From: Nocardia thailandica NBRC 100428
Lineage (GTDB): Bacteria; Actinomycetota; Actinomycetes; Mycobacteriales; Mycobacteriaceae
Assembly (NCBI RefSeq): GCF_000308795.1
Contig: NZ_BAGK01000217.1
Coordinates: forward strand, 1 to 64,000
DNA length: 64,000 nt
Direction: 5' to 3'
Below the pieces are notes generated by a model. It was not told the DNA's origin. It did not search any database and saw nothing but the letters and a program-made list of their open reading frames with translations. A program made the position numbers and the translations under genes. Numbering within the stretch: the first letter of the stretch is position 1; every line of letters begins with the position of its first letter. Shown one piece after another: positions 21,449-49,000 of this stretch.

Positions 21449-22873
21449 ATGACCGCGCAGCCGCGGGCGAACGGCGGCCCGGCGCTGCCCCGGCGGGCCG
21501 TCCTCGGCCTCGGGGCGGCCGCGCTGCTCGGCGGCGCGTTCGTCGGCTGCGGCGCGGACGGCGGCGACCCCGAGACCACCGACGATCCGGACCCGCAGGA
21601 GATCGCCGTCCGCGCCTTCGTCTTCGGCTATCCGCTGGTCCTGCACGACGCGACCAGGTCGATGGGCTCGACGATCAACACGCTCGACCACAGCGTGCTG
21701 CCCGGCCCGCTGGACCGGGGCACGGTCCGGCTCAACACCGACATGCTCGCCTCCCAGGGCTTCCTCGACCTCGGCCGCGAGCCGCTCGTGCTGTCGGTGC
21801 CCGCGATGGAACCGCGGCGGTTCTGGCTGTTCCAGATGATCGACGCCTGGTCCAACACCGTGCACACGCCCGACAGCAGGAACCCGGGCAGCACCCTCGG
21901 CGCCGAGGGGCCGCCGTACGCCTACCTCCTGACCGGGCCGGGCTGGTCCGGCCCGGCGCCCGCGGGCCTGACGCATCTGGCCCTGCCCACCCGCACCGCG
22001 CGCCTGCTCGGCCGGGTCGAGGTCGACGGCCCCGCCGACGCCGAGCGGGTGGCCGCGATCCAGCGGCAGATGGCACTCGTGCCGCTCAGCGCCTGGCTCC
22101 AGGGCGTGCGAACCGGCGGCAGCAGCCGCACCCAGGCCATCGACCGCGGCGCCGAGCCGCCCGCCAAGCAGATCGCGGCACTCGACGGCCGGACCTTCTA
22201 CGACCGGCTGTGCCGCCTCATGGCCACCGATCAACCGGTCGCCGCCGACGCGCCGATGGCCGCGCGGCTGGCGACCCTCGGCATCGTGCCGGGCGGGACG
22301 GTCGCCCGCCAGCCGGACAGCCTGCTCGACGAGGGGATCCGGCTGGGCAGGCAGCGGGCGGAGCGGTGGGTCGATCCGCGCGCGGTCACCGTGAACGGCT
22401 GGACCCGCAGTCACGAACGCGGCGACTACGGCACCGACTACCTGCGCCGGGCGGCGGTGGCGCTGTCCACGATCGGTTCGGTCACCCCGAACGAGGTCCT
22501 GTACCCGACCCTGTGGGCCGACGCCGCCGACGCGGGCGGCACGGCGCTGCGCTACCGGATCACCTTCCCGCCGGGCGGTCTGCCGCCGGTCGAGACGTTC
22601 TGGTCGATCACCGCCTACGACGAGCGCGGGCTGATGGTGCCCAACGCCGCCGGGATCTACGCGGTCGGGCACTACCCGGCGCCGGTGGCGGGGCCGGACG
22701 GCGCCGTGATGATCGCCGTGCAGCACGCGGACCCGGGCGGCGATGTGCCTGCGGGCAACTGGCTGCCCGTGCCCGAGCGCGGCCGGTTCTCGCTGACGCT
22801 GCGCCTCTACGCGCCGAAACCTGCGGCGCGAGAAGGTGTCTGGCAGCCGCCGCCGCTGGTGCGGGCGGACTGA
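21449..22873 (+). CDS. DUF1254/DUF1214 lipoprotein
   Basis: A 474-residue protein with a Tat-like twin-Arg start (LPRRAVLGLGAAALLGG) and a lipobox ending in AFVGC, so it is probably exported and lipid-anchored. The N-terminal DUF1254 part begins near IAVRAFVFGYPLVLHDATR. The C-terminal DUF1214 part includes YRITFPPGGLPPVETFWSIT and YAVGHYPAP. The family's reaction is unknown. Its stop (22871-22873) abuts the stop of the MbtH gene on the other strand with no base between them. Confidence 0.85.
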   Translation: MTAQPRANGGPALPRRAVLGLGAAALLGGAFVGCGADGGDPETTDDPDPQEIAVRAFVFGYPLVLHDATRSMGSTINTLDHSVLPGPLDRGTVRLNTDMLASQGFLDLGREPLVLSVPAMEPRRFWLFQMIDAWSNTVHTPDSRNPGSTLGAEGPPYAYLLTGPGWSGPAPAGLTHLALPTRTARLLGRVEVDGPADAERVAAIQRQMALVPLSAWLQGVRTGGSSRTQAIDRGAEPPAKQIAALDGRTFYDRLCRLMATDQPVAADAPMAARLATLGIVPGGTVARQPDSLLDEGIRLGRQRAERWVDPRAVTVNGWTRSHERGDYGTDYLRRAAVALSTIGSVTPNEVLYPTLWADAADAGGTALRYRITFPPGGLPPVETFWSITAYDERGLMVPNAAGIYAVGHYPAPVAGPDGAVMIAVQHADPGGDVPAGNWLPVPERGRFSLTLRLYAPKPAAREGVWQPPPLVRAD

Positions 22874-23089
22874 CTACTGCTCGTTGGCCATCGCCGCGAC
22901 CAGCGAGTTCGGCCGCATGTCGAGCCAGTGCGATTCGACGTACTGCAGGCAGGCCGACCGGGTGGACGCGCCGAAGGCGACGGTCCAGCCGCCGGGGACG
23001 GCGGCGAAGGTGGGCCACAGCGAGTGCTCGCCCTCCTCGTTGACCAGGACGTAGAACTGGGCGTGGTCGTCGTCGAACGGATTGCTCAT
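22874..23089 (-). CDS. MbtH-like NRPS chaperone
   Basis: A 71-residue MbtH-like protein with the diagnostic NPFDDD start, FYVLVNEEGEHSLWP, and the three-Trp pattern completed by GGWTVAFG and ESHWLDMRPNSL. MbtH proteins bind adenylation domains and are needed for their folding or activity. The ATG at 23089 has a strong GAGGAAGGA site. It is the last gene of the NRPS operon, 28 bases after the adenylation-like protein. It should serve the five A domains of the big synthetase. Confidence 0.96.
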   Translation of the reverse strand: MSNPFDDDHAQFYVLVNEEGEHSLWPTFAAVPGGWTVAFGASTRSACLQYVESHWLDMRPNSLVAAMANEQ

Positions 23090-23117
23090 GACGGTTCCTT
23101 CCTCGGCGGGTCTCGGG

Positions 23118-26100
23118 TCAGAGCGCGGGGGCGCCGACGGCGCGTTCCGCGGGCGAGCGCAGGTCGAACGAACCGCAGCTCGCGTCGGGGTCGTTGGTGA
23201 GCAGGCCGAGCGCGCGGGCGAAGCGGCGCAGCAACCGGGCCGCGGTGTCGGTGTCGAACAGGTCTGTGCTGTATTCGATCTCGAGGCCGAGGTGGCCGTC
23301 GGGATCGGTGTGCGAGGACACGATGAACTGCACACCCGCGGGCGCGGGCGGCCCGTCGAACTCGACGGCGGTCAGTTCCAGCCCCGGCATGCCGAAGGTG
23401 TCGCCGGTGTCCAGGTAGCTCAGGGTCACCGCGCCGAGCGGCCCGGTGACCGCGCAGGATTCGCTGACGGTCGCGGCGGCGGAGGTGACCAGCGGATCCG
23501 GTTCGGCGCAGAGCATCTCGGCCAGCGAGGCCGACAGGACGCGGGACTCCTCGTCGCGGGTGCCGCCGATCTGGGCGAGCAGCACCGTCACCGCCGCCCG
23601 GACCACCGCGAACGGCGGGACGGCGTAGCGGCGGGCCAGTTCGGCGACGCGGGTGCCGATGCCGCCGCCGATCCGGGCGTGCATGCTCGCGCCGCGGTGC
23701 GCGGCGGGATCCGGGTCGGGGCCCGCGACACTGCCGAGCCGGACCAGCGCGGCCCTCGTGCCGACCGTTTCCCAGCGGGCGAGCTCACCGGTGCGGAACA
23801 TCCGCTCGCCGGGAGATCCGAAAGGGTTGGCCACGAAGCGATCCGCGGTGTCGGCGGGCGCGTCGCGGTAGCCGCGCGCGAGCTGGGTGCCCGCGAGGTA
23901 GAGCTCCCCGTTGACCCCGGGGCTGGCCGGGCGCATCCGCCGGTCGAGCACGTAGACGCGGCGGTTCCAGTCGCGGACGCCCACCGGCAGGGTCTCCCCC
24001 GCGTCGGCGGCGGGCACGACCGGATAGCTCAGGGTGACCGTCGCCTCGGCGCGGTCATAGTTGTGATGGAGGCGGGCCGCGCTCACCGCGCCGAAGGCCC
24101 GCACGACCGAGGCGGGCACCGGATCGCCGAGGATCGCGACGGTGCGCAGCGAGGCCACCGCGGCGGCCTCGCCGGTGCGGCGCAGGTGGTCGGCGAACTC
24201 GCGCAGCCGGTCGGCGGTGAAGTCGGTCGCGGTGACGCCGTAGCCCGCGATCAGGCCGGTCAGGTAGGCGTTGTCGGCGCTCTCGCCGGGGGCGGCCAGG
24301 ATCAGCGTGGCGCCGACCCGCAGGGGTAGCAGGTAGCCGTCGAGTTCGGCAGGCCCGCCGGTGGCCGACCGGTGCAGGTAGACGTCGTCGCGGTCGAAGC
24401 CGTGCCGGGTCTGCATGCCGACGAGGCGGTGGACCAGCGCGGCGTGCGAGACGGGCACGCCGTGACCCGCGCCGCCGGGGTAGAGCAGCAGGGCCGTGTG
24501 GTCGGCGACCAGCGGACCCCGGCGTTCGGCGGGCGCCAGCGGCTCGTCGGACAGCCCGGCGCCGGCGAAGCGATCGAGCGCGATCACCGGCGGCCCGGCC
24601 GGGTCGGGCGCGGCGGCCGCGGTGGTCAGCACCGCCGCGGGGGCGACCGCACCGGCCAGTGCGTCCAGGTCGGCCCCCGGCGGTACCGGCACCACGGCGA
24701 CCCCGGCCTTGAGGGCCGCGTACAGGCCGAGCACGAACTCCACGCCGCGCGGCACGGCCAGCAGCACGGTGGCCTCGGGCGCCGGTTCGAGGGCGAGCAG
24801 GTGGCGGGCGAGCTGGTTGGTCCGGCGGTCGAGTTCGCCGTAGGTGAGGATCGTGGCCGAGGCGGCGTCGGCGGGGACGAAGACCAGCGCGGGGTCGAAC
24901 GGGGTCGCGGCGGCCTGGTTCTCGAATTCGTCGAGCACCAGCTCGCCGGACAGGGGCAGACCCGTGTCGCCGCGCCGCCGGGGCGACGCGCCGGGGGCGG
25001 GCGCGGCGGCGCCGGAACGCCGTCCGGTGTACTCGATCGCGGGGTACCCGTCACCGGTGGTGGTGCGGCGCACCAGGTCTCCGGTGGCGAACATCCGATC
25101 ACCGAGGGGCCCGGCGGGATTGGCGACGAACCCGGCCGCGGTGGCGGCGGTTCGCTTGGCGTACCCGCGGGCCAGCTGCACACCGCTGACGTAGAGTTCG
25201 CCGACCTCGCCCTCGCCCACCGGGCGCAGCCGGTGGTCGAGCACGAACAGCTCGACGTCGTCGGCGGGCGCGCCGAGCGGCACGAACTCGGTGTCCTCGC
25301 CGGTGACCTCGTGCGCGGTCATCTCCCCGCCGGTCTCGGGCCGGGAGTAGCTGTGCCACAGGGTCGCCCCGCTGACCATGCGCAGCGCCGCGGCGGTGCG
25401 GGGGGACAGCGGGCCGCCGGTGGCCAGCACGACGCGCAGGGCGTCGAGCTGCCGCTCGGCCTCGGGCAGCTCGGTCAGCGCGGCGAGGGTCGCCGGGGCG
25501 AGCAGGACGGCGGTGGCCTCGGTGCGGTGCAGGGTCGCGGCGAGCAGGGCCGCGTCGCCGCGGGCGTCGGTGTCCGGGACGACGAGGCGGGCGCCGGTCT
25601 GCAGCGCGAGCAGGACCTCGCCGACGGCGAGCTGGCTGGTGAGCGGCGCGTGCCAGAGCACCGCGTCGCCCTCGCCGACACCGAAGCGCCGGGCCCGCCA
25701 TTCGGCGTTGGCGTGCGCGGCCCGGTGCCCGATCACCACGGCCGACGGGCCGTCGAGGTCGACGACCAGGTAGGCGGGGTTGTCGGCGGCCGGGCCCGCG
25801 GGTTCGGCCGCCGGGGCAGGCGCGTTCTCGTCGAGCCGGATCACCGGCACGCCCGTACCGCGCGGGTGCGGCGCGTCGGCGCCGGTGAGCAGCAGGACCG
25901 GGGCCGCCAGGGCCAGGGTGCGGCGCTGACGGTCCTGGGCGGCGGCCGGATCGAGCAGCACGAACGCGCCGCCCGCGACCAGCACCGCGTGCAGCGCCAC
26001 CACCAGGTCCACCGAGCGCGGCAGGACAACCGCCACGGTGGTCTCCGGTCCGACGCCGCGCTCGGCGAGGCGGGCCGCCAGCGCGTACACGCGGTCCTCC

Positions 26101-26299
26101 AGCTCGGCGTAGGTCAGGACGTGCTCGCCCGCGGCGACCGCGACGGCGTCGGGTGTGCGCCGGACCTGCTCGGTGAAACCGCTGCTCAGCGTGGCCGGGT
26201 CCGGCAGGCGTGTCCCGCCGGCCGGGCCGGGCAGCGCGCCGGAGGAAGCAGTGCTGGGCCGGGTGGGACCGCCTGTCGTGACCGAATCCGCGTGCGACA

Positions 26300-26303
<4 letters not shown>
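23118..26303 (-). CDS. Degenerate NRPS-like protein: two adenylation-like domains plus half a condensation domain, no carrier
   Basis: A 1061-residue protein that starts inside the stop of the big synthetase (GTGATG; GTG at 26303 or ATG at 26300). The first A-like domain (about residues 40-420) keeps LTYAELEDRVYALAARL, GELYVSGVQLARGY and TGDLVRR. However, its P-loop position reads VVDLDGPSAVVIGH and its A5 position reads YSRPETGG. The second (about 440-860) keeps LTYGELDRRTNQLARHL and GELYLAGTQLARGY, but its P-loop reads YPGGAGHGVPVSH and FDxSVWE is replaced by LHRSATGGPAELDG. Neither has the A8-A10 region or the catalytic Lys. Residues from about 880 match the C-terminal lobe of a condensation domain (FIVSSHTDPDGHLGLEIEYS) with no HHxxxDG. 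No carrier Ser is seen. It is probably non-catalytic; scaffold, partner or decaying module are all possible. Confidence 0.85.
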
Positions 26304-44053
<17,750 letters not shown>

Positions 44054-44529
44054 CAGAGCCTCCTCGTATCGCGAAAAAACAGCGGACCGAACGTTTTTCG
44101 GGCAGCACGAAGACAGCTCTGTACTCCGTTGGTCCGAGAATTCGGCGTATTCGCGCGATGGGCAGCTCGCCTCGCTCGCGCTCAGATCCCCGACAGATCA
44201 GTTGATGTCCGACTGCGATCCGGATCGGATCGCGCACCGCGCCCGGGCCCCGATGCCCGGTGCGGGATGAGTGGGTTTAGATCGTTCCTCCAACGTCGCG
44301 CCCGGAGTTCCGTCGATGCCGGAACCTCGGTTGTGTGTCGCGTGCATCACATCGATGCCGTCCTGTGATGGGACACTAGGCGCTCGGTTAATAAAAAGAA
44401 ACTTTTTCCGCTAAAAACTTCGGACGACCGTCCAGCCCGTTCGGCTCCCCCGCCGCGACCTGGGCATCACTGTGTGCCCCGCCACACAGTGGCGGTCATA
44501 TGTGAGCTGGAGCACTTTCAGTCGGGAGG
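44054..44529. promoter_or_regulatory. NRPS promoter region with three inverted repeats
   Basis: This 476-base gap has no gene and should hold the NRPS promoter. Repeats are: CGAAAAA/TTTTTCG arms at 44072-44078 and 44094-44100, 20-50 bases upstream of the start; CATCACA (44345-44351) with TGTGATG (44364-44370); and a perfect 9-bp pair CACTGTGTG (44468-44476) and CACACAGTG (44483-44491) with a six-base loop. A markedly AT-rich patch lies at 44389-44420. I saw no iron box. Roles (operators, or terminator of the upstream regulator gene) are not resolved. Confidence 0.5.
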
Positions 44530-45891
44530 TTAGGAGCCGAAACGTTGCATCTGCGTTGCATCGGCGCCCAGCCGCCGGTCGAGGACCCGGATCTTGGCCT
44601 CGATCTGCGCATACAGCGGCGAATCGCGGTCGACCGTGCCGCGGTAGGCGGCCCAGGCAGCGGCGTCGTCGCGACCCTCCGGACACGCCGTCCACCGGCG
44701 CAGCACGTTGGCGTCGGGCGAGGAGAGCACGGCGGTGCGCAACCGGACCCGCAACTCGTCGCGGAGGTCACAGATGCCGGGCGCCGAGGAACGGGGTAGC
44801 ACTGGACCGGCGTACAAGCGCAATGCCGAATCGACATCACCGGTATCCAGCGCCGCGCGCAACGCCTCGACATCGGTTGCGACATGGACGCGCAGACGAT
44901 ATGGCCGCGACCCGAACACATCGGGCCCGACCACCGAGCGCAACCGGGACATGGCCGCGCGGATCGTCCCGTTGTCCAGATCGGTGTCGTCGAGCAGCAG
45001 CGCCAGATGGTCGGCGCCGAGGCCCTCGGGATGCTCGGTCAGCAACAGCAGGATCTCCGCGTGCCGCTGCGACAGCGGCACCCGCTCCCCCGCCACGGTC
45101 AGCTGCGGCTGGCCGAGGCCGAGGACGTCCAGGCCGAGCCGGGCCTGGCTCGCATCGGGCGTCGGCGGCGCGGCGACCGCGCCCGCCCGGCCCGCGCGCA
45201 TGGACCGCAGGACCAGGTCCATCTCCGCGGCGGTGGCCGCGGCCTTCACCAGGGCGAGGATCTCCGGCTTGGCCACCCGGACGCCGCCGGCGATCATCAG
45301 CACACCGACGAGCCTGCCGTCCGGTTCGTGGACGGGCGCGGCGGCACCGGTGATCTGATGCATGCGATGGAGGAAGTGCTCGGGGCCGTGGATCCAGGTC
45401 GCCCGGCCGGTGCGCACCACGAGGCCGACGGCGTTGGTGCCGATGCGGCGCTCGCTGAGGTCGTCGCCCTCGCGCACGCCGATCTCGGCGGCCGCGGCGA
45501 CCTGCTCGGGGTGCCCGTGCACCGACAGCACTCGGCCGAACTGGTCGGCGACGGTGACGATGAGTCCCGCCCGTGCCGCGTCCTGCACCAGGAGTTTGTC
45601 GATGAGTGGCATCAACGCAGCTATCGGATGAGCGTCGCGATAGCGCGCCAGATCGGCCCCTCGCAGGCCGCGTCCGTCGAGCACGTCCATCGGATCGACA
45701 CCGCCGCGCACACTGCGCAGCCACGATTCGAGGACGAGCGGACGGAGCAAACCTGCTAGTTGCGAGAGTTGTTCGCCACCGGCGCTGAGATAACCATGGG
45801 CTTGTGCGGCGTAGGCCTCCAGAGCACCGAGCTGAGCGCCCGCCTCCGCAGCCTGCCGTGGGGGCCGCCCACCTGCGAGATTGCTGACCAT
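44530..45891 (-). CDS. GAF-domain transcriptional regulator
   Basis: A 453-residue cytoplasmic regulator. An N-terminal helical part (VLESWLRSVRGGVDP) precedes a GAF-like sensor domain (about residues 110-250; GLIVTVADQFGRVLSVHG, RIGTNAVGLVVRTG, HFLHRMHQITGAAAPVHEPD). This layout resembles the sensor half of AcoR-type regulators, but no sigma-54 AAA domain follows. The C-terminal part (VPLSQRHAEILLLLTEHPEG, NGTIRAAMSRLRSVVG) looks like a winged-helix DNA-binding domain with a helical tail. I chose ATG 45891 because AAAGG lies just upstream; the frame extends to a GTG at 45966. It lies downstream of mftG on the same strand. Related proteins often sit near alcohol/aldehyde dehydrogenase genes, which fits a mycofactocin setting, but this is inference. 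Confidence 0.78.
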   Translation of the reverse strand: MVSNLAGGRPPRQAAEAGAQLGALEAYAAQAHGYLSAGGEQLSQLAGLLRPLVLESWLRSVRGGVDPMDVLDGRGLRGADLARYRDAHPIAALMPLIDKLLVQDAARAGLIVTVADQFGRVLSVHGHPEQVAAAAEIGVREGDDLSERRIGTNAVGLVVRTGRATWIHGPEHFLHRMHQITGAAAPVHEPDGRLVGVLMIAGGVRVAKPEILALVKAAATAAEMDLVLRSMRAGRAGAVAAPPTPDASQARLGLDVLGLGQPQLTVAGERVPLSQRHAEILLLLTEHPEGLGADHLALLLDDTDLDNGTIRAAMSRLRSVVGPDVFGSRPYRLRVHVATDVEALRAALDTGDVDSALRLYAGPVLPRSSAPGICDLRDELRVRLRTAVLSSPDANVLRRWTACPEGRDDAAAWAAYRGTVDRDSPLYAQIEAKIRVLDRRLGADATQMQRFGS

Positions 45892-45995
45892 TTGCCTTTC
45901 TTTCCCCCCCAAACTGTACCGGTGAGTATCAGCAACTTTCGCCGGTTGTCGAGGTTTGTCCGGCACGTCACACTGTGCTAAGGCTTGTCACGTCG

Positions 45996-47505
45996 TCACG
46001 CCGGAAGTGACCCGAGCCGCTCGGCGAGCATCAGCACGGTCGCCTGTGGCCCACGTCCCAGCGGAACGGGGACCACCGACAGGTCGACGACCGACAGACC
46101 CGCCACCCCGTACACCCGCCCGCGGGAATCGACCACCGCGCGCTCGTCGCCGTCGGGACCCATGCGGCAGGTGCCGGACAGATGCTGCGATGTGCCGAGC
46201 CGCGCGCGCAGCGCACCGTCGTCGAGTGCCCGGGCGGGGACCCCGGCCACGGCGGCCGCGACCTCCACCCCGTGCCGCAGCGCGGCCCGGTCGGCCGGGT
46301 CGGTCAGGTACCGGTGCGTCGACCCGGGCGGGCACGTCCGGATCGGCCGAGCGCAGTTCGAGAACGCCCACCGATCGCGGCCGCGTCAACGCCACCCCGA
46401 TCCGGCGGACCCCCGGCGTGAAGGCCAGGGTGTAGGGCCGCACCTCGACCCCCGCCGTCAGCAGGACGGCCTCGAGCGGAACGGTGGCCTGCCCCGGGTC
46501 CGCGGCCGGGAACTCCAGGCCGGCCTCGGGATGATCGGTGCACCAGCGGCCGACCGGGGCGGGCTGCGCCACCGGGATGCCGAGCCGGAGCAGCTGGTCG
46601 ACGGGCCCGATGCCGGAGCGGATCAGCAGCGCCGCCGACTCGACCGCGCCCGCGCACAGGATCACCCGGTCGGCGCCGTGGACACCCCGGGCCCGGCCGC
46701 GCCGCCACTCGACGCCGGTCACCCGGCCGCGCGTGAGCCGCAGCCGGGTGACGGTGGTGTCGCCGATGACGGTCAGGTTCGGCCGGTGGGCCGCCGGGTA
46801 GAGGTGGGTCAGCGCGGGCCCGGCCCGGCGGCCGTGGTCGTCCAGGGCGCAGGGCACCGGGCCGACGCCCTCCACGTCGTCCCGCGCCGAGATCGGCGAG
46901 GGGGCCGACGGGTCCTGGGTGTGCGAGGTGTGCGGGGTGTGCGAGATGTGCGAGGGGGCGTTGAGGTCGGCGATCCCGGCGAATCCCGCACGGGCACAGG
47001 CGGCGACGAACTCCTCGCTGACCGGGGCGAGCCGCGCGATCCGCCGGACCGGCACCGGGCCGCGGCTCCCGTGCCAGGGCGCGTCCGCGAAATCGGCGTC
47101 CCGCTCCAGCGCGACATGGGTGGCCAGCACGGCCTCCGGCGCCCAGAACGGATCCGCCGCCACCTCCTGCCAGGCCCGATGGTCGGCGGCGGTCGCCCGC
47201 ACGTAGTAGCTGCCGTTGATCGCCCCGGAACCGCCGATCAGCCTGCCCCGCACCAGGTTTCCCGGATAGTGCCGGGCCACCACCGAATCCGGGCCGACCG
47301 GGAGGACCGCGGGATCGCGCAGTTCGGCGGGCAGCGCGCCCGGACCCGGCCAGACCGGTCCCGCCTCGACGACGGTGACGACCCGGTCCGGATCGGCCGA
47401 CAGCGCGGCGGCGACCACGCATCCGGCCGAGCCCGCGCCGACGATCAGCACATCGCTGTGCGACCGATCGCCTCGTCGGCCGTCACCCGACCCGGAACCG
47501 CTCAC
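45996..47505 (-). pseudogene. mftG: Mycofactocin-associated GMC oxidoreductase MftG, frameshifted
   Basis: The frame starting at GTG 47505 encodes a GMC flavoprotein: FAD loop VLIVGAGSAGCVVAAALS, GGSGAINGSYYVRA, and ILCAGAVESAALLIRSGIGP. At about 46317-46320 it shifts. In frame one the sequence degenerates into Arg/Gly-rich text and ends at 45988. In the neighbouring frame the missing C-terminus continues normally (LRHGVEVAAAVAG, catalytic-region LGTSQHLSGTCRMGPDG, LSVVPVPLGRGPQATVLMLA) to a stop at 45996. One extra base near 46318 explains both. MftG normally links mycofactocinol re-oxidation to respiration. Either the gene is broken or this is a sequencing error. It starts 20 bases after mftF. 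Confidence 0.85.
46919..46954. repeat. Four copies of a 9-bp tandem repeat inside mftG
   Basis: The units are GTGTGCGAG, GTGTGCGGG, GTGTGCGAG and ATGTGCGAG. On the coding strand they give a His-rich run (SHISHTPHTSHT). The unit is a multiple of three, so copy-number change keeps frame. It falls in a variable loop of the GMC protein. Confidence 0.85.
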
Positions 47506-47525
47506 CGCCCACGCTCACCGGTGAC

Positions 47526-48923
47526 TCAGGACGGCGGCACGGTCGGCTTGAGCGCCTGCAGGCTGCGGGCGCGGAACGCCCCCAGCCACAGACCGGAGCC
47601 GTAGGCCACGTCGTCGAGCCGCTTGAACAGCAGGTACCGCACGGGATCGAGGCCGCCCTCGTCGCGGTGGGTGTACCAGTCCGCGAGCCCGTCGGCCAGC
47701 GCCATCGTGACCGCGACGCGGCGGATACGCGCCGAGATCAGCACGGCGAGCAGGGTCACCGGCCAGTAGTCCCGGCACATCGCCGAGGCGAGCCGCCACA
47801 TACCGGCGAAATAGCCGCGGGCCAGGTAGATCGCCGCGATCCGGGTCGGGTTGTCGAGGTCGGTGAAGACCTTGCGCAGCCGCAGCAGCGCCGAGCCGAG
47901 GGTGACCAGGCCGCCGAGCAGGCCCCAGCGCGACAGCGTCGCGAACAGCAGGCTGGCCAGCACCGTCCAGGTCGGGACCTTGAGCGGCGAGACCATGTCC
48001 GCGTGCCGCTTGCCGAGCGGCGCGGCGCCGGTGCCGTAGAACAGTTTCCGGCCGAACCAGGCGCGGAAGGCCACCCGGTGATCGTGGGCGACGTGCGCGG
48101 CGGGCTCGTAGCGCAGCCGCCAGCCCGCCCGTTCCAGCCGCCAGCACAGGTCGACGTCCTCGGCCACCTGCATGGACTCGTCGAAGCCGCCCTCGCCGAG
48201 TACCGCGGCACGGCGGGCGATCAGCGCCGCGCTCGGAACGTAGGACACCACGCTGCCCGCGTGCACGGCGGCCTCCCGGCGGCCGAGGTCGAGCGAGGAG
48301 CGGGTGTGCTCGTACCGGGCCAGCGCGTTGGACTCCGAGTCCAGCGCGACGATGCGCGGCGCGACCAGCGCGACCTGCGGGTCGCTGAAGTGCCCGAGCA
48401 TGACCTCGAGCCAGCCGCGGTGCGGCACCACGTCGGAGTCGAGGAAGGCGACGAAGTCGGTTGACGCGGCGGCCATTCCGGCGTTGCGGGCGGCGGCCGG
48501 GCCGAGCGGGCGCTCGTGCCGGATCACGGTGACCGGGCCGCAGCCGGGCTCGGGCGGTATCCGCACCGGCTCGTCGGAGCCGTCGTCGACGACGATCACC
48601 GTGTGCCCGCGCAGCGTGGCCAGCAGGCGCAGCAGGCCGTCGGCGTTGTTGTGGAGCGGGATCACGACGGTCACGTCGTCGGGCGAGGGAAGCAGCCGGG
48701 GCCGCGGGTTGGCCACGCCGGAATCGAGCAGCCGGCGGGCCACGATGGCCGACTTGCTGTCGGTCACCTCCAGGTACCCGTCACCGATCATCTCGGCGGC
48801 TTCCGGAGCCAGCCGCAGCATCCGCGCCGGCGAGCCGCCGAGCAGGATGCGGCCACCGGAGAAGGCCCGTACCCGTGGATCGATCCGTACCCCGAACCCG
48901 TCGGGCAGGCGATCATGGCGCAT
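47526..48923 (-). CDS. mftF: Mycofactocin glycosyltransferase
   Basis: A 465-residue GT2-type glycosyltransferase that should add the beta-1,4-glucose chain to premycofactocin. The GT-A domain begins with DDVTVVIPLHNNADGLLRLL, contains the metal-binding DSD in FVAFLDSDVVPHRGW, and MQVAEDVDLCWRLERAGWRL. The C-terminal third has hydrophobic segments (LASLLFATLSRWGLLGGLV, YWPVTLLAVLISARI), consistent with membrane association. The N-terminal RHDRLPDGFGVRIDPRVR extension is typical of MftF. The ATG at 48923 has GAGGA only one base upstream; ATG 48932 is an alternative. It normally follows mftE, but here it follows the fused mftBC after 139 bases. Confidence 0.9.
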   Translation of the reverse strand: MRHDRLPDGFGVRIDPRVRAFSGGRILLGGSPARMLRLAPEAAEMIGDGYLEVTDSKSAIVARRLLDSGVANPRPRLLPSPDDVTVVIPLHNNADGLLRLLATLRGHTVIVVDDGSDEPVRIPPEPGCGPVTVIRHERPLGPAAARNAGMAAASTDFVAFLDSDVVPHRGWLEVMLGHFSDPQVALVAPRIVALDSESNALARYEHTRSSLDLGRREAAVHAGSVVSYVPSAALIARRAAVLGEGGFDESMQVAEDVDLCWRLERAGWRLRYEPAAHVAHDHRVAFRAWFGRKLFYGTGAAPLGKRHADMVSPLKVPTWTVLASLLFATLSRWGLLGGLVTLGSALLRLRKVFTDLDNPTRIAAIYLARGYFAGMWRLASAMCRDYWPVTLLAVLISARIRRVAVTMALADGLADWYTHRDEGGLDPVRYLLFKRLDDVAYGSGLWLGAFRARSLQALKPTVPPS

Positions 48924-48970
48924 TCCTCGCATGCTAGGCGTCCGCGCGCGCACGAGCATCATCACCCCAG

Positions 48971-49000
48971 AAAAAAGGACCGAAATCCCTTGGAATTCGG
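48971..49000 (-). terminator. Rho-independent-type terminator after the fused mftBC gene
   Basis: Read on the minus strand, CCGAATTCC, loop AAG, GGATTTCGG form a stem with one mismatch followed by TCCTTTTTT. It lies in the 139-base gap between mftBC and mftF, so mftF-mftG may need a separate promoter. The stem is short and only moderately GC-rich. Confidence 0.55.

Noticed and set aside
44389..44420. AT-rich AAAAAG-AAA-CTTTTT stretch as a rho-independent terminator
   Set aside because: The stem is only A-T pairs with no GC core, so it is better described as an AT-rich promoter or UTR patch.
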